DNA of 64,000 bases from Bremia lactucae. Its lineage: Eukaryota; Oomycota; Peronosporomycetes; Peronosporales; Peronosporaceae. The notes under the pieces are model-generated. The model did no database searches and was not told where the DNA came from. It worked only from the letters and a program-made list of their open reading frames with translations. Within the stretch, counting starts at the first letter, position 1, and every line of letters begins with the position of its first letter. The stretch is from positions 449,198-513,197 of the forward strand of contig NW_027152030.1 of the NCBI RefSeq assembly GCF_004359215.1. The letters are read 5' to 3'. A program made the position numbers and the translations under genes. Below, piece after piece: positions 30,300 through 42,697 of this stretch.

Positions 30300-32179
30300 C
30301 CTAGAAGCACTTCGCAGTCAGTCCAACGGCGTACACACGTTCCATCCAACACGGACTTACTGGATGAAGAAGGAGGAAACTCTTAAGCCCCTCTAGAAGG
30401 CTTTCAGGCAACGCGTGAAATGTTCACTCAAGTGACTAGAATGGAGTGCTGAAGAATGAATGAATTCGGTTGTAGGCGGGATAGCCGTAAGCGTCATCTT
30501 GTTCCGCCGATTCCGGAAGCTTCCTTCAGGGGCTGAGTGCAGCAACGCCGAATAGGGTTTATCGTAGTAACGGAGCCCGAGTGAAAGACGCTTCGATATC
30601 GGTACTTTTGCTGCTTAGAATTCATCGTTGCATTCCATTATTGCTAAAGGATATTCGAATTCCGTCTCCACCGCCGTATAATACTTTGTCGTAGCTGTCG
30701 ACGATTATTTTCTGCAGCTATGGTTCCCCGCTTCCACATCAACCACGTGGAGGACGTAGATGCCCCCTTGAAAAAATTGCCGCCATCCCGAAAGTATCGC
30801 TCCCACCCCAGACCGTCTCGTCGATAGAAGAGTTTCGGTCTGATGGTGAACCAGCGAAACTGGTTCACCTATTCTTAAGGCTATATTGCCGCTCAACCTT
30901 TCTTAACGTTATGCAGAGCCTGGACGCTCACACTGTTGGCATATTTATCCTCTAGGTGCTGCAGACCGGCAAATTTAATTTCATGTTTGACACTTGCTGT
31001 GAGCCGTTCGCACGCATCACTATCAGCATGCATATCAGCATCGACGTGTTTTGTGCGACTGCCATCACCATGTATTTTCTCGCCGCTTGGGTATACACCT
31101 CGCGTAATCCCAAAAACCGGTCCAGACTGCGCATGTCGCTGGATACCTCCTTGTTCTATACTGAGAGCGCTCTCAGGGCCTTCCTTCAGGCACCTAATGT
31201 GCGGTCACACGCGGCGCATTTACTGACTCATATTGTCAGCAAAAGTGGTTCAGACATAGTAGGCGCTTTGCGGAATCTGCAACCGGAGGTCGGCTGTTCG
31301 GATTTGAACGTATATGGACACCCTTCAGATCTGCCGTGTCGACCGCGGTAGACTGCTCAGATGGAAGAGATCTAGCCGCGGACGCGACCTTGATTTGTCC
31401 GAACACTAGTACCTGCCGGAAGAAATCGTCTCGCGCAGCATCTCTGACGGCACTTGGGACCGAGGATCTTTTGACCCGCGCACGTGTTTAGTTGCTCAAC
31501 AACTTTTGCGAATCGGCGAACACGAAGACGCTCCATTCGCAGGTGCATAGACCGGACTGGGCCTGTCCAAGGTCTAGCCTACAGGCTCAGCCGGGGCTGG
31601 GGACGGAGAGGCAGGGAAATTCAGGAGCAAAACCGCTGCGCTGCAGCAGCCTCCACTAATTGCTGGACCGCCATTCGATCTGCTGTAATAAGACGTCTCT
31701 CAATCTTGCTACTAAACGGTTTCACCAAATCCGCAAGAGCACAGAGGTTGCTCCCGAGGACACTTGAATTCCCCCTAGCTTCTTAAGTTGGGCATCGATA
31801 TACCCACTTTTGACCGCTGTACGGCCGAGTTCTCCACACTGGAGGCACCGAAGACGGCGTCCGACACCGGGATGCTGAAGGTCTAGAGAAATTTTAAACC
31901 AAAGAATCCGCACGACCCCCTCCAAAAATTGAGCCGAAAAGCTAAGAGTAATTTTCCACGATGTTGATGTAAGCGACTTTGGACAATACGTGTCCAAATC
32001 CCTCTAACTCAAATTCGTGAAGATCTGACCGCTCGATCTCATTAAAATGGATGAGATTTATAAAGAACGACAGTGTACGTCACTCGCTGGTGCCATGTCT
32101 AACCCAGTTGGACCTTGCTGGCGTCTCCAAACGGATCCTCGTCCCTGGCGCTGCGCGTTCGACATACTGGGCGTTTTAG
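30300..32179. other. Unassigned region left of Gypsy G1
   Basis: Several broken open frames on both strands (for example 30956-31351 plus, 31722-31997 minus with a CLQCGE cysteine pair) show no recognisable domain. It may hold the G1 5' untranslated region or another decayed element. No RNA gene found. Confidence 0.3.
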
Positions 32180-33060
32180 CACCAGCAGGGACTCATGTTT
32201 GAGACTTTCGGCGATCTCTCGGGAAAAGAAGTGCAGCAACTAATTGCTTGCAGGATCGTAATTAATCGTCTTGATCAGACTAAAAAAATATGGAGCTCCG
32301 ACAGGCTGACGTGTGCGAGTTCCGCCGATTCATGAATCGTCTTAATGATAGATCGCGTCGTCTGTCTGCCTATAGGTATCCAATAATCCGGATCCAAAGA
32401 CATCACAAGGTGGCCTTCCACTTGAGTCTGGAAAGTTACTCTACAAAGAGATGATCAATATGCGGCTATATCCGAGTATATACAACACGAACTCGACGAG
32501 GCCCAAGAAAAGTATATTTTCGTCACGAGCAAGGCCCTCGACACACTTATGTGTTTAAGAGAACAGGGTGCTTAAAGTTAGAGCTGCTGAGACAGCAGCA
32601 CTTATATGCTGTTACCTGGCCGACGCCTCCGCGTCCCACGAAAGCTTAAAGATCGAAATCGCTAAGTGCAAGGCAGTCGGAGAGACTTCTTTCGAGATGG
32701 TTTGTCGAATTTGACGACGCCATTGAAGCTCGCCGCATCAATGAAGATACGACGAAAATGAAATTTTGCATGCCAAACTTGGCCGGACGTGTCAAAATTT
32801 AGGACTTAGGGCTCAAGGCTCACGACTAATATGTTTTTCGGTCGTAGAAAATCTTAAAGCCCCGGCTCAGGCAAATTCAGGCGTTCTGCTCGGATCAAAG
32901 GTTTGAGCCGAGCAGAACGAATTTATAGCAGGAAAAGCGTGAACTTCACGATTATGCCCAACATACACGATACCTAGTGAGTGGTATCGCGAGTTACTTA
33001 ATTGATGAACAAGCAGCAGGTATGTGTTTATTAAGGGTCTTGCAGACGGTCCTGTCAAAG
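32180..33060 (+). pseudogene. G1 gag
   Basis: Broken plus-strand frames include an N-terminal coiled-coil-like HELDEAQEKYIFV stretch and LKIEIAKCKAV, ARRINEDTTKMKFCMPNLAGR, which line up with the G3 gag (52438-52887). Numerous stops. Confidence 0.7.
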
Positions 33061-33539
33061 CTCATCTATTTCGGCTCGAATCAGAGATGCTTGATCAAGC
33101 AATCTCTGTAGCGGAACAGGAGGACTTTAGATACAGGCTTTCGTCTATTCTGGTGCTTATCGTCCAAATAGACGGCAAGAAAACGGAAGTCTAGAACCTG
33201 TATTCATTTTGTATGTGGAGAACGAGAAATCTTGCTCTTCAAGCTACAAACGATTGCAAATATGCAATTTTGTCAAAAGACGGGCCAGTTCGCCTATGAG
33301 TGTGGTGCCCACGTCCATCGCCTAGAAACACAGAGCGAAACGATCGACCTCGCGCTGAAAAATAGCGGAGGACGCAGATCCGACGCCGTGACCAAACTGC
33401 AACGGCGATGCGAAATATTAAAAATCGCTTGGGGTCATTAGTTGCGGAGCGCCCTACTACCAGCTACGTCAAAAGAATTCGCAGGTCCTTTGAAGAAAGT
33501 TGCTCCTCACACACAAGCATTGTGTGTAACTGCCCCAGG

Positions 33540-34304
33540 TGATGAGGTCAACTTCATCACCTTGAAAATTTCAGTGGCAAAAATTGCTGCTGAAGTTCTA
33601 TATCGATTGTGGGCGACGCCAAGGCTGAAAGATCGCAGACTAAACTTATTGAGCGCGAAATACTTCTAACGAAAATGACAGTGCGCCAAGCAACCGGCGC
33701 ATCTGTAACAGTGAAGAAACGTGTAGTTGGTATCCAAAACGTGTTCAAGGGTTAACAGTGCGATGATGATTTTATGGTTTCGAATTTAAATGACGAATTT
33801 TATGTCATCCTTCGGTTACCATGGCTCAGAAAATACGAGACATGCATATATTGGCAGCATCAAGCCGTAACGATGCCTGCCTCTCGTTCATCAGACGGCC
33901 ATCTGATGAAGTCTTGAAGCTTCGAACAGCGTATGGATGTCCTACGAGCGAGTGCGATAGTCTCACTTGTGGTTCGGTCGTAGGCACGACTGCACACGAC
34001 CTCAGTGTGAATACCCACTACACTGTAGAGTTAGATCCCTACGTCTTTGCACAACCACAGGCAGCGTCGAAGGTTGACTACTTAAATAAGCTGACTAATA
34101 CAAACCAGGATGCTTGATTGGAAAGCAACATTTAAGGAAATTCCAACGCCTGTCTATAAGAGAAAGTGCGAAAGTCCTAGATCGACTGGAGAGTCGATCG
34201 TAGAGAATCTCGCTGTGGTTGCGCAACCACAGCTAGAGGCAGTTGGGGAGGATACTCTACGTATAAAAATTAAGAGAATAAGCCCCAATAATCTGCGGGG
34301 ATAA
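33540..34304 (+). pseudogene. G1 protease and protease-RT linker
   Basis: Around 33540-33860 the translated blocks LKISVAKIAAEVLYR, KMTVRQATGASVTVKKRVVGI and a VILRLPWLRKYE-like block (in broken frames) follow the aspartic-protease region of oomycete Gypsy pol. The open frames 33821-34117 and 34110-34304 (STGESIVENLAVVAQPQ) match the linker in G3 (STGESIVEDLAVVAQTQ type). Confidence 0.7.
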
Positions 34305-34859
34305 GTCATCAGAAAGCTGCGGTCATAGGTTCCTAAGTACCTATAGAATTAACGTCTAAAAAGGAATTGAGACATAAAATGTCTTAGTAAACAAAGGATG
34401 AAGTGTAGGCGCTTGCACACTTAATGTGGTTGTACCTTCGAAGTTGACTTCGGAGATAACTGAATTACCAACACTAGAACTTAAAGGTTCTTCCGTGACC
34501 TGTGAGGTGCAAAGTCAAGCAGATCTGCGTTCTTGTCACAGATGACAACTGCGTGGCCGATATTCGGTCGGCAATAGTATTTTCTAAGAACAAATGGGTC
34601 CTCAGTAGCTCATCGATGGACGAAAGTATCCTTGATAAGAAGACTTAGATGGAACGTAGAGCGTTCCAATCCTAGAAATCTTTGAAGACATCCTTAATAT
34701 AAGGATTCAATTGAAGTGAAGATGTATCTCCTAAATCCATACCGTGTGAGTTGCCTAAGGATCGAAGCGTTCGACACGAAATCGACCTGATACCAGGTTT
34801 GAAATACTGTGTCATGAGGCAGTGATCACTGCCTCATAAAAGATACTAGCGATCGACAG

Positions 34860-35480
34860 ATTCTGTACAGATCGTTTCGCAGCAGGCCATGTGAGAGAGT
34901 CAACCTTCCACATAGCTCCACGCTACTTCTTGGGTACATCGTGGGTAAACACGGTGTACGCCCTAATGCGGAATGATCACGGAGGTCACCGACTGGCCTG
35001 CCTTACTTCGGAAGTTTATCTGCTTTGCGACGATCATAAATATATAGTGCCGCAGTTATGCCAAAATGCCAGTGCATATTTCTTCTTTGAAGAATAAAAA
35101 TGTAAAAAGGCCATGAAATGCTGATTGTCAGCTTTCTTTGAGGCTATCAAGTAAAGCTTGATGCAATCGCCAGGAGTGGCGATCGCGGACCAAGGCAGAC
35201 GATTTCACTTGGTCTGTGACGCCAGCGATTTTGCAATCGGCTGTGTGCTAATGCAATATGACACAGACGGTGCAAAGGGCGTCGTCAGCTATCAGTCGCG
35301 TCAGCTTCAACCAGCTGAACAAAATTATCCAGTGCATGACAAGGAGCTCCTTGCCATGTAATATGCACTGGCTAAGTTTAGACCGCTCATTGTCTATACG
35401 GACCATGCGTCCTTTCGCACAGCCGTAAACAGTTCACGTCTACCGCAAAAAAATGGCTAGATGGTTGTCTTTCTTTGCGG
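34860..35480 (+). pseudogene. G1 RT remnant and RNase H
   Basis: The pre-RT linker (DRQILYRSFRSRP, about 34855) joins within about 80 bp to the RT thumb (LGYIVGKHGVRPNAE-like block, 34925), so roughly 600-700 bp of RT core present in G3 is missing. RNase H follows in an open frame at 35158-35361: [17 protein letters not shown] (catalytic Asp), VSYQSRQL and HDKELLAM (catalytic Glu), then VYTDHASFR. Confidence 0.88.
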
Positions 35481-36089
35481 AGTATAGTTCTCCGTAAAGC
35501 AAAAATCAGGACGACATAACGTCGTCGATGCTGGTCTTTCGCGCCCGCCCGATTTTGAGCCGGCTGCGAAGATTAACAGTGAGCATAAGCCCACCGTTCA
35601 ACAATCAACAGTGTGCATGAGCTGACTGTTGGAAAAGTAACTGGTCCGTCATCGAGATTACTTGGCGATGTTATAAGAGCCTATCAAGACGATAACGCTT
35701 TTAATGGGTCGATGGATTACCTTACAAATCCATCACGACAATTCTTGAAAGGAATGCCGAAATTGTATCAATCCGTTGAGGATCGATACACAACACGCAA
35801 TGGGTTACTCTATAACAAAGCCATTGCTGGTGTCACCATCCCTACCCATAATAAATTGCGCTTACGCATCATGTATGAGTGCGACATGCACCTATAATTG
35901 GGCATCGTGGACGTGAGAAAACTTATCGCACGATAAGCCGTCATTTCTACTGGTAGTATAAATTTGTTCGAAGACACATACGTGCTTGCGAAGTTTTCAA
36001 AGGATAAAGCCCAGCGCTTCAACCCGTTCTCCCTTAAAACCTTTGCCTGTTTCAGCAACGGACTCACTCTTTCGAATTTTACAAAGCCG

Positions 36090-36745
36090 TTCACAAGATT
36101 AATAGTATTCATGTGTGTGATGATCATTTCAGCAAGATGTCTCATCTTGCTGAAGTCTCGGATTCGATCACAGCCAATGGCTGTGCACGTGGCTTTTTTG
36201 ACACGATATTTCGACTCCATGTGTTATCTTGTGAACTGGCCCCAGATCGAAAACATCGTTTCACGGCAAAATTTCGGCAATCTGTGTTCAAATCGCTTGG
36301 AGCAAAGTTGAAAATGTCAACTTCTGGCCATCTTGAAACAAATTGTCAGACGGAACTCGCAAACCGTATCCCCGAAGAAATACTTCGCGGATTTGTCCAC
36401 TCATTAACGAGATGGAGCGAGTTCTGTTGGCAGATATTGCCATTCACAATTCCGTGCATGCATAAACAAAGCATGCACCGTTTTTCGTAAATGGCTCACG
36501 CCATCCTATTATACCCATGTTATTTGAGCGTGACTCCTATTCAAAGAGGTAGTGTTGTCACGGGAGCGGTTATCCGGCTCCTCGTGCGCCACTTACCAAG
36601 TAGAAAGCAGGAATTCGATCAAGCAAAGAACAATCTTACTCTCGCTCATCATTTATTGACTCAACAAACGATGCGAATGATATCAATATTGATTCAATCA
36701 ACATTGAAGAAGACAAATACAGTTATAGCGATAAACTATTGCTGA
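36090..36745 (+). pseudogene. G1 integrase
   Basis: Frame 36113-36490 contains DDHFSKMSHLA (first catalytic Asp), FFDTIFRLHVLSCELAPDRKHRFTA (second Asp), SVFKSLGAKLKMSTSGH, CQTELANRIPEEILRG (catalytic Glu) and the WSEFCWQILPF block. A copy of the LTR hairpin segment is embedded downstream (36548-36607). Confidence 0.88.
36548..36607 (-). repeat. Isolated LTR hairpin fragment inside G1
   Basis: GTTGTCACGGGAGCGG...CGGCTCCTCGTGCGC...TTACCAAGTAG matches 28292-28345 of LTR A at about 85-90 percent. Only this ~60-bp hairpin-bearing part of the ~530-bp LTR is present; the flanks are integrase sequence. Confidence 0.75.
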
Positions 36746-37499
36746 CTGTGATGACGGCATTGGAAACAAAATATTAGTGCGAATAATAATGTTCTCACTA
36801 AAGAAAAGAATGAAATCTCCACAGTGCACACCGGGCACACCAAGAAAAAAATCGAGTCAGCAGGAGAATTTTTGCTGGCTAGAGAAGCATTGGTCTGTTT
36901 TGTACAGGACTCCATCGCTGATGCGGCGGACCGACAGGAACGGAACACTGTCAAAAATGACAGATCAACGTACTTCCATTTGAAGCTAATGATCATTTCC
37001 TACTGTCTACGGTAAACCTACCTACACATGTAGTGATAAATGTGGGCAGTAATAAATAACTGCCCAGGTATGTCGGCCCGTTTCGTGTACTGTACCACAA
37101 AAACAATGCGCACACGATCGAGTTCCCTCGTAGGATCGTACGCATCCTACGTTTATGTTAGACGTCTCCGCCATCACCGTTACACGGGACTTCTTTCGGT
37201 CCCGAATTAACGCACACGCCGAACTGGCACGGTCTAAGGCATCCGCCAACCTGAAAATTTCAAGCCAAAGTCTTCTTCTCACGAACAAGACCTCCCACTA
37301 CATCGTTTAAGGATGATATCTCTTGACGAGATACCACCAGCTCGTCTTGAAGGGATTGATGTGTCCATTCGTTCGCCAGTTGATCAACCAAAACTTGCGC
37401 ACGGTTTATCAGCTGTTGCGAGAAACACTGACGACACGGGAGGACATGATCCAAGTCACGATGGTGACTTGGTTTTGACGAATGAGGCAAATCCTAGTT

Positions 37500-37680
37500 T
37501 CTCTTATCCTCCACATCATTTGACAAATTCGAGTGGAGAGAAGCGTTTTGCAGTCGAACGCTTCTTGTACCACCATGCAATGAAGGGGTTTGTACGAGTT
37601 ACCTCGTTCGTTGGCGAGAGTAACCATCCTCCTCGACACATGGTCCATCAGAGAGCGAGCGCTTCCCCGCGCTCGTTATA
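37500..37680 (+). pseudogene. G1 chromodomain-like C-terminus
   Basis: SSGEKRFAVERFLYHHAMKG followed by VTSFVGESNHPPRHM corresponds to a chromodomain (ERIL-H--KG, then the YLVRW-GYPPSHDTWE block) with frame or substitution damage. Chromodomains steer Gypsy insertion to marked chromatin. Confidence 0.65.
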
Positions 37681-38103
37681 GGATTGGAGGCTCTCAACCC
37701 CTTCGCGCATCTCACAAGAGATGCGCATTCTCCAATGAGCCTCCTTGGAGTCATGACCTGCGCCCTTTAAGCAGCAGAGACATGAGTCCCGCCACGATAG
37801 GCAAGGCAAGCCTATTATTCTGGACAAACAGTTCAGCTTGTGGCGTGCCCCGACTACAGTCCGTTTTTCGATTCGTTCACGGAAAGCATCCAGTTTGTCA
37901 AGCCAGGTCTCTCGGCCTATGCTTTGGACATTCTGTACAAATGCTTTCCCAGCTTGGAACAAAGGAGTGGCATCCTTTGCCCGCCTACATGTGTACCATC
38001 GATGCGGGTAAATGGCATCGACGAAGAATTCTACTTCGTCCTCACAACACTTATGAATTCGGAATGAGTCGGACAACGAAATTTGGTATCGATCATTGAT
38101 CAT
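37648..38103 (-). CDS. Antisense ORF at the 3' end of Gypsy G1
   Basis: A 151-codon minus-strand frame (start ATG at 38103) runs tail-to-tail into the end of G1 pol. It has a cysteine-bearing middle (CLSWRDSCLCCLKGAG) and charged C-terminal half, with no domain I know. Its place, between pol and where the 3' LTR should be and on the opposite strand, is the same as for the antisense frames in Gypsy G2 (40282-42480) and B (49631-50104). A plus-strand frame overlaps it (37590-38099), so coding is not certain. Confidence 0.4.
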   Translation of the reverse strand: MINDRYQISLSDSFRIHKCCEDEVEFFVDAIYPHRWYTCRRAKDATPLFQAGKAFVQNVQSIGRETWLDKLDAFRERIEKRTVVGARHKLNCLSRIIGLPCLSWRDSCLCCLKGAGHDSKEAHWRMRISCEMREGVESLQSYNERGEALAL

Positions 38104-38919
38104 ACCAGACCAACGAGTTAGGTTTGTCCCGCGAGGCGGAAATGACCATGTCGTCTAAGTTGTGTCAATAATGGCTTAGATGCTGAATATTTTAGAAATT
38201 AGTTACAAAGGTCACTCAGCGACAGGTCCTAAGCGAAACAGTGACAAAGGTGGTAATATTCATGCTTTTAAATGGTGCAGGCGGTCGAATTTTGTGAGAG
38301 GACATGCGCAGAAGGTGTGTCTACCGCCGGAGATCTGATGTTTGGGAAGAGCTTGAACGTAAAAGTAGCATGAAAGCCGCTGGCTTACGATGAGTCGTCA
38401 AGCTGGGAGTAGCATTCAAGCACTTACGCAATTCGTGTTGGTTACTCTTAAGTGACGGTATAAGTCTATAAAATTACAGCATTTTACCTAATTAAATTAA
38501 GTCGGCAATGTAGTTGCTCGTCGTAACCACACAACAAGGGTTCCTCGATGAAACACGACAAATATCGCTCGACAACTACACAAACGCTCTTAAAAGTGGT
38601 TAAACGTGGTTAAGTCACTGAAAAGATCGTACTCCGAACAGTAGTGGCTACAGCCGAGCCGAAATGCTCGCTTGTGTTTTTACGAAGATGTCTGCGGTAG
38701 GCCGCATTTTAGAAATCTAGATGATGTCTTGTTTTCGTTACGTATTGAGCACGAGAATGTCCTTTAACAAAGCCTTACTAAGACCGGTTCGTATAGTTTA
38801 GCGTGAGATAGGTCTTATGACCGGCACAAGATTTGGGTGACGAGGGAATGTCCTTTACTGCATAGTGTTTAATTCATGCAATAAGAGGAAAACAAAAGTA
38901 CCTAACTGCACAGAGATTT
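38104..38919. other. Spacer between G1 and LTR B
   Basis: No coding frame, no motif and no resemblance to the Gypsy fragment right of LTR C. It could contain the undetected G1 3' LTR. Confidence 0.4.
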
Positions 38920-39461
38920 TGTAACGGGCTAAAGTTGCATTAATGTTACACAGTCCCCGTTTAATACACTTGGTGTACTTAAGGTTATGGTCAATTACTA
39001 AATAATAGTAATTAGACCCAGCACTCGGGTGTGGTTCACAATTGTGACCAACCCTTGTGTATGTGATGCACATGGGTGCATTCTCATTAGGAGGGATGAC
39101 GCCCAGTGTCATCCGTGATGACGGCTAGCGTCATCAGTTACGCGAGGTATCTAGAAAGATACGCTCACAATACAAATTAAATGTATTCTTTAGAGATGAC
39201 ATTTTAATTGGTAAAAATAGGTATTTATATTTTATTCTATTAAATATAAATCAGTCTAAAAACTACTTCCTACTTGATAAGTTCGCACGAGGAGCCGGAT
39301 TACCGCTCCCGTGACGATACTTAGTGTGTTGGGTGAGGTCGCTTACGCGCCCACCACAACTACCTCACTGCACGCAAGAGAAGCAGGTGCAAACCGCTTC
39401 CTCGCTGTGCTAGGGTGTGTGCTAAGTAGAGCGTGGCCGCATTACGACGTGCCCGCCTACA
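38920..39461 (+). repeat. LTR B, 5' LTR of Gypsy element B
   Basis: 542 bp, TGTAACGGGC at the start and CCGCCTACA at the end. Compared with LTR C it carries an extra ~21-bp duplication in the GATGACG/CGTCATC palindrome. It is followed by a primer-binding-site-like CTTGGTAGCACTTG and by gag, so this is the 5' LTR of a plus-strand element. The series of palindromes is described under findings. Confidence 0.92.
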
Positions 39462-39480
39462 CTTGGTAGCACTTGAAATC
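39462..39480 (+). promoter_or_regulatory. Probable primer-binding site of Gypsy B
   Basis: TTGGTAGCACTTGAAATCC begins one base after the LTR terminus. The TGG start complements a tRNA CCA end. The tRNA identity is not determined. Confidence 0.55.
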
Positions 39481-39517
39481 CTTCCCACCACCCGCATCTC
39501 TGCGTGTAAACGTGAGG

Positions 39518-40186
39518 ATGAGCCTCAATATTGATTGGGCTCATTTTCCCCACCTCTCCAAACATCATCAGGAGGTGGCAGGGCTTGTGGCGCAGGGACT
39601 TGGTGAACAAGCCCTTGCCAGGCTCCTGGGTAGTCCTCCTGAGCAGAATGTTGCTCAGTTGGAGCAGTTTGAGGCATTTGTGCTCGGACAGCGGAGGGCC
39701 GCGTCCGAAGCACAGGGCCATGCTGCGGCGGAGTCCTTCACTCAGACTCAGGATGAGCTGAGGCATGAGCAGGCTCGGAGCGAGGCTCTCAACAGGACTG
39801 TTGAGATGCTCTCTGCCCGGCCGCATCAGCCGAGGCCCATTCGGATGGACCCGCCCAAGTTCGATGGAACTGCGGCGCACACGATTGTCCACTGGCTTTT
39901 AGCCGTGGAGCAATGCGGTGTCGCCCAGCTCATCGAGGACGACAGCCGGATGGTGTCGTACGCCATGTCGCATCTGCGCGGAAAGGCCTCAGAGTGGGCT
40001 TACTCGGCGCTTATGGCGGACAGAAAGGCGTTTCCTACATGGGCGATCTTTAAGGAAAATATTCGCGCCATGTACCAGCCGACGTCCAGTGTAACCAGAC
40101 GCGCCAGCTCGCGAATGCCATCGGTACTCGCTGTCCGTGACCACCGGTCATGGCTACTCATAACTACCGGTCATGGCCACTTGTGA
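39518..40186 (+). pseudogene. Gypsy B gag
   Basis: Open frame with ATG at 39518. It has a coiled-coil-like region rich in Gln, Glu and Arg (residues about 50-110), then MDPPKFDGTAAHTIVHWL, MVSYAMSHLRGKASEWAY and FPTWAIFKENIRAMYQP, the retrotransposon gag (capsid) domain. After about 40090 the frame continues with unrelated sequence, including a 24-bp near-repeat around ACCGGTCATGG, where element B breaks off against G2-derived sequence. No zinc knuckle remains. Confidence 0.85.
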
Positions 40187-40281
40187 TCACCTGTCGGCTT
40201 CAGATTCAGCGATCCTGGCGTTCTGTGATGTCATATCTTTGCATCGATTGACTTCAACAGTTTGTTGCTCTGATCTCGTAG

Positions 40282-42480
40282 ATGACCCCGAACCTCCTAC
40301 CGTATAATGAGTTGGTCCGTCGGATGTATGCGAGCTACGCGCTGGTACATCAAAACGATCTGTCATGGACATACGCTGAGCGACGGGTCATTCGTGTCCT
40401 GTTCGAACCTCTCCGGGCGTCCGTTCGTGATCCGTGGAACGATCCTCCCGATAGTCTAGCAGATTCGCAACATCAGACAGCGGCCGACCTAAACGAACGT
40501 TTGGCTCGTCTTCAAGACGACTACAATCGAGTGCACGACACGACCGAGTCGCAAGCGTCTACGATCGCTGGACAGCTGGCCGACATCACCCGACTCCGTC
40601 AGAACAAGGCGACTGATCAAACCGAAGCCAAATCCATTCAGCAACAGAAGCTTCGTGATAAAAACGCTAAGTTGGTCGACAGCTCTTTGATACTGCAGCA
40701 TAGTTAAAGCACGATGAACCAGCTCCCGCACAGCCTTTGTGGGCGGAGCGTGAACGCGACGACTTACGCATCCAACTTCACGCGGCCCAGCTGGCGAACG
40801 ATAAAGCCACATCGTCGCTCGTTAGTCTTAGCAGATCCAGAGCTTGGCTGCCGTGTGCGGGCTTGAGGCTTCAGTGCCTGTTTAGGTTTCCGCTCTTGCT
40901 CCTATGGGACCGTCTGCGGAGAACGCTGACTAGCGGGCTCGAATGTCAGCTCTGCGAGTGGAACTCACCGAAGAGCATGATGGACTCTCCGGTTAAGCCG
41001 ATGACGGCAGTGGCGCCAGCTGCTCTGACTTTCCAGGCTTATCTCTTCTTCCTTGAAAAGGCTACACGCTTGATCCCTCTCTCCGCACCCGCGTTCTCTT
41101 CCCGGATCAACTGCCAACTCTTTAAGCGCTCCGGATCGATCCATACTGGCACAGCGCTAACGCTGCATCCGTCGAAGCATCAGCACATCCTGGACTCGGA
41201 CCATGTCGTCAGCTGGTGGGAGTGTCCGAGGTAAATCGCCTCGTGAGACTGCTGGCAGAAACCCTGTAACCCAGGATACATCGCCTCACCGCACTCCTGC
41301 TTCCGATTGTTGGGTGTCGGTTCCTGATCATGACGCATTGAGTTCAACATCTCGTCCTGCAATTTCCGGCGATTCTCGTCCCGGTTCGTCCAGGTCTGTG
41401 ACTCGTCGACGTCGACTTCTGGTTGCGACGCGGCAGCATCGACTTCTCGTCGCGACGCACCGGAGTCGCCTTCTGGATATGCGGCTACCGGCGATACTCG
41501 CTTCTACATGACGGTACCTGCGACAACATTGCGGTCGACTCGCATGACAGCTAACGCGTCCTCCCCTTATCCAACCGATCGTCAACTGCTCCACCTCCTG
41601 CTTTTAAACATTCGAAGACGAGCGACAAAGTCGTGGCTACCGCTGACTCCCCGGATGAATCGGACGATGACAACGAATCCGGCACGACTTCTCCACGCAG
41701 ACTTTTGGAGACGGTACCGACATGATCACTCGAATCAACTGCATTGAGGATGGAAACAATGGTCACCGTAACGCCGACGAGCGTTATCGCAACGACACTC
41801 GGTTCCCCAAGACACGGTGGCCGTTTGCCCCCCCAACCTGAGGACTACAACAGCACTGTCTTCGACGTGGAAGCGTTGGTTCGTCGAATCCCGTACTTCG
41901 CGACTGAGGCTTCCGATCAAAAATATTTTCCTAGCGCGCGGATTCCGGCATCGATGTTCGTGACAATCACCGGGAATCAATCCTGGAACCACGGGCTGCT
42001 CCCCTCACCGTTCACATTCGACGCGTTGGATCAAAACACTATAGCAACGCTGCGTAGATTCTGCCAGCGGTACCGAGACGTCAAGTAGTGCCACTTCTGG
42101 GCTCTGTGGGACCGAACGCACTTGTTGCATCTGGACAAGGATTTGGCGGCTTTCGAAGAGTAGCAACAACACCGTAACACCCGGAGTAGCCACCTTAAAC
42201 AAGCGAAGACATTGAAGCGGATCCTGGACTTGTTGCAGGCGAACTGCAGCGTGGACATTGACGTCTTGCTGGACCTGTTCCGTCTTCCCATCCCATTGGA
42301 GCCATTGATAGCCGGTCCGTTCAGCTGGAGGGCTCGCACGCGGTACAGGACATCGAAGATCACTTGGAGACTATCGATAGACCCTGATCGAATCTTATTC
42401 TTGAGTCGGCTTGAAACCCACGTGTTGCGCCACTCGCTGTTTCAGAGTCGCATTCACAAGAAATCCACTCGCCCTGCTTG
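40282..42480 (+). pseudogene. Antisense ORF region of Gypsy G2
   Basis: Plus-strand frames opposite to G2. 40282-40707 starts MTPNLLPYNELVRRMYASYA and contains a coiled-coil stretch (AADLNERLARLQDDYNRV onwards). A shifted continuation follows (WAERERDDLRIQLHAAQLAND, 40740). A Ser/Arg-rich middle lies at 41203-41511. The last domain, 41744-42480, is one frame with two single-codon stops (at 42086 and about 42163) and reads DALDQNTIATLRRFCQRYRD and DIDVLLDLFRLPIPLEPL. The run of related frames over 2.2 kb with few lesions suggests a real former gene rather than chance. Function unknown. Confidence 0.55.
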
Positions 42481-42697
42481 AACACCAGAGATGCGATGTA
42501 CTAATAGCCTCTCAGTATCACCTTACTGACACTTACTCCTTCTCGATGGTGATAGCTCGTCGTTCCGCGGCGGCTGACGACGATTAAGTCGTTGTCGAAT
42601 ACCCAGCAACTGATGACGCGGTGCGTCGTCCAACAAAGCCAGACGGCTGACTCTGCTTCTCTCTTCCTCTTTCTCTTCTTTGTATAGTGGTAGTGAG

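Larger units (their letters stand above)
32180..37680 (+). mobile_element. Ty3/Gypsy element G1 (chromodomain type), heavily decayed
   Basis: Plus-strand order: gag (about 32180-33060), protease (33540-33900), linker (33821-34860), RT remnant (34860-35000), RNase H (about 35100-35480), integrase (about 36100-36500) and a chromodomain-like tail (37540-37680). This is the Gypsy order with integrase after RNase H. Stops and frameshifts are present throughout, and most of the RT core is deleted. The element matches the minus-strand G3 remnant at 50728-52887 in linker and gag. LTRs for it were not identified. Confidence 0.88.

Noticed and set aside
37260..37650. Minus-strand coiled-coil frames
   Set aside because: The plus strand here matches the Gypsy pol tail and chromodomain, so these are shadows; only the frame from 37648 to 38103 is kept as a candidate.
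28142..39461. LTR A and LTR B as the two ends of one element
   Set aside because: They are in opposite orientation and LTR A sits inside a MULE gene without adjoining Gypsy sequence.
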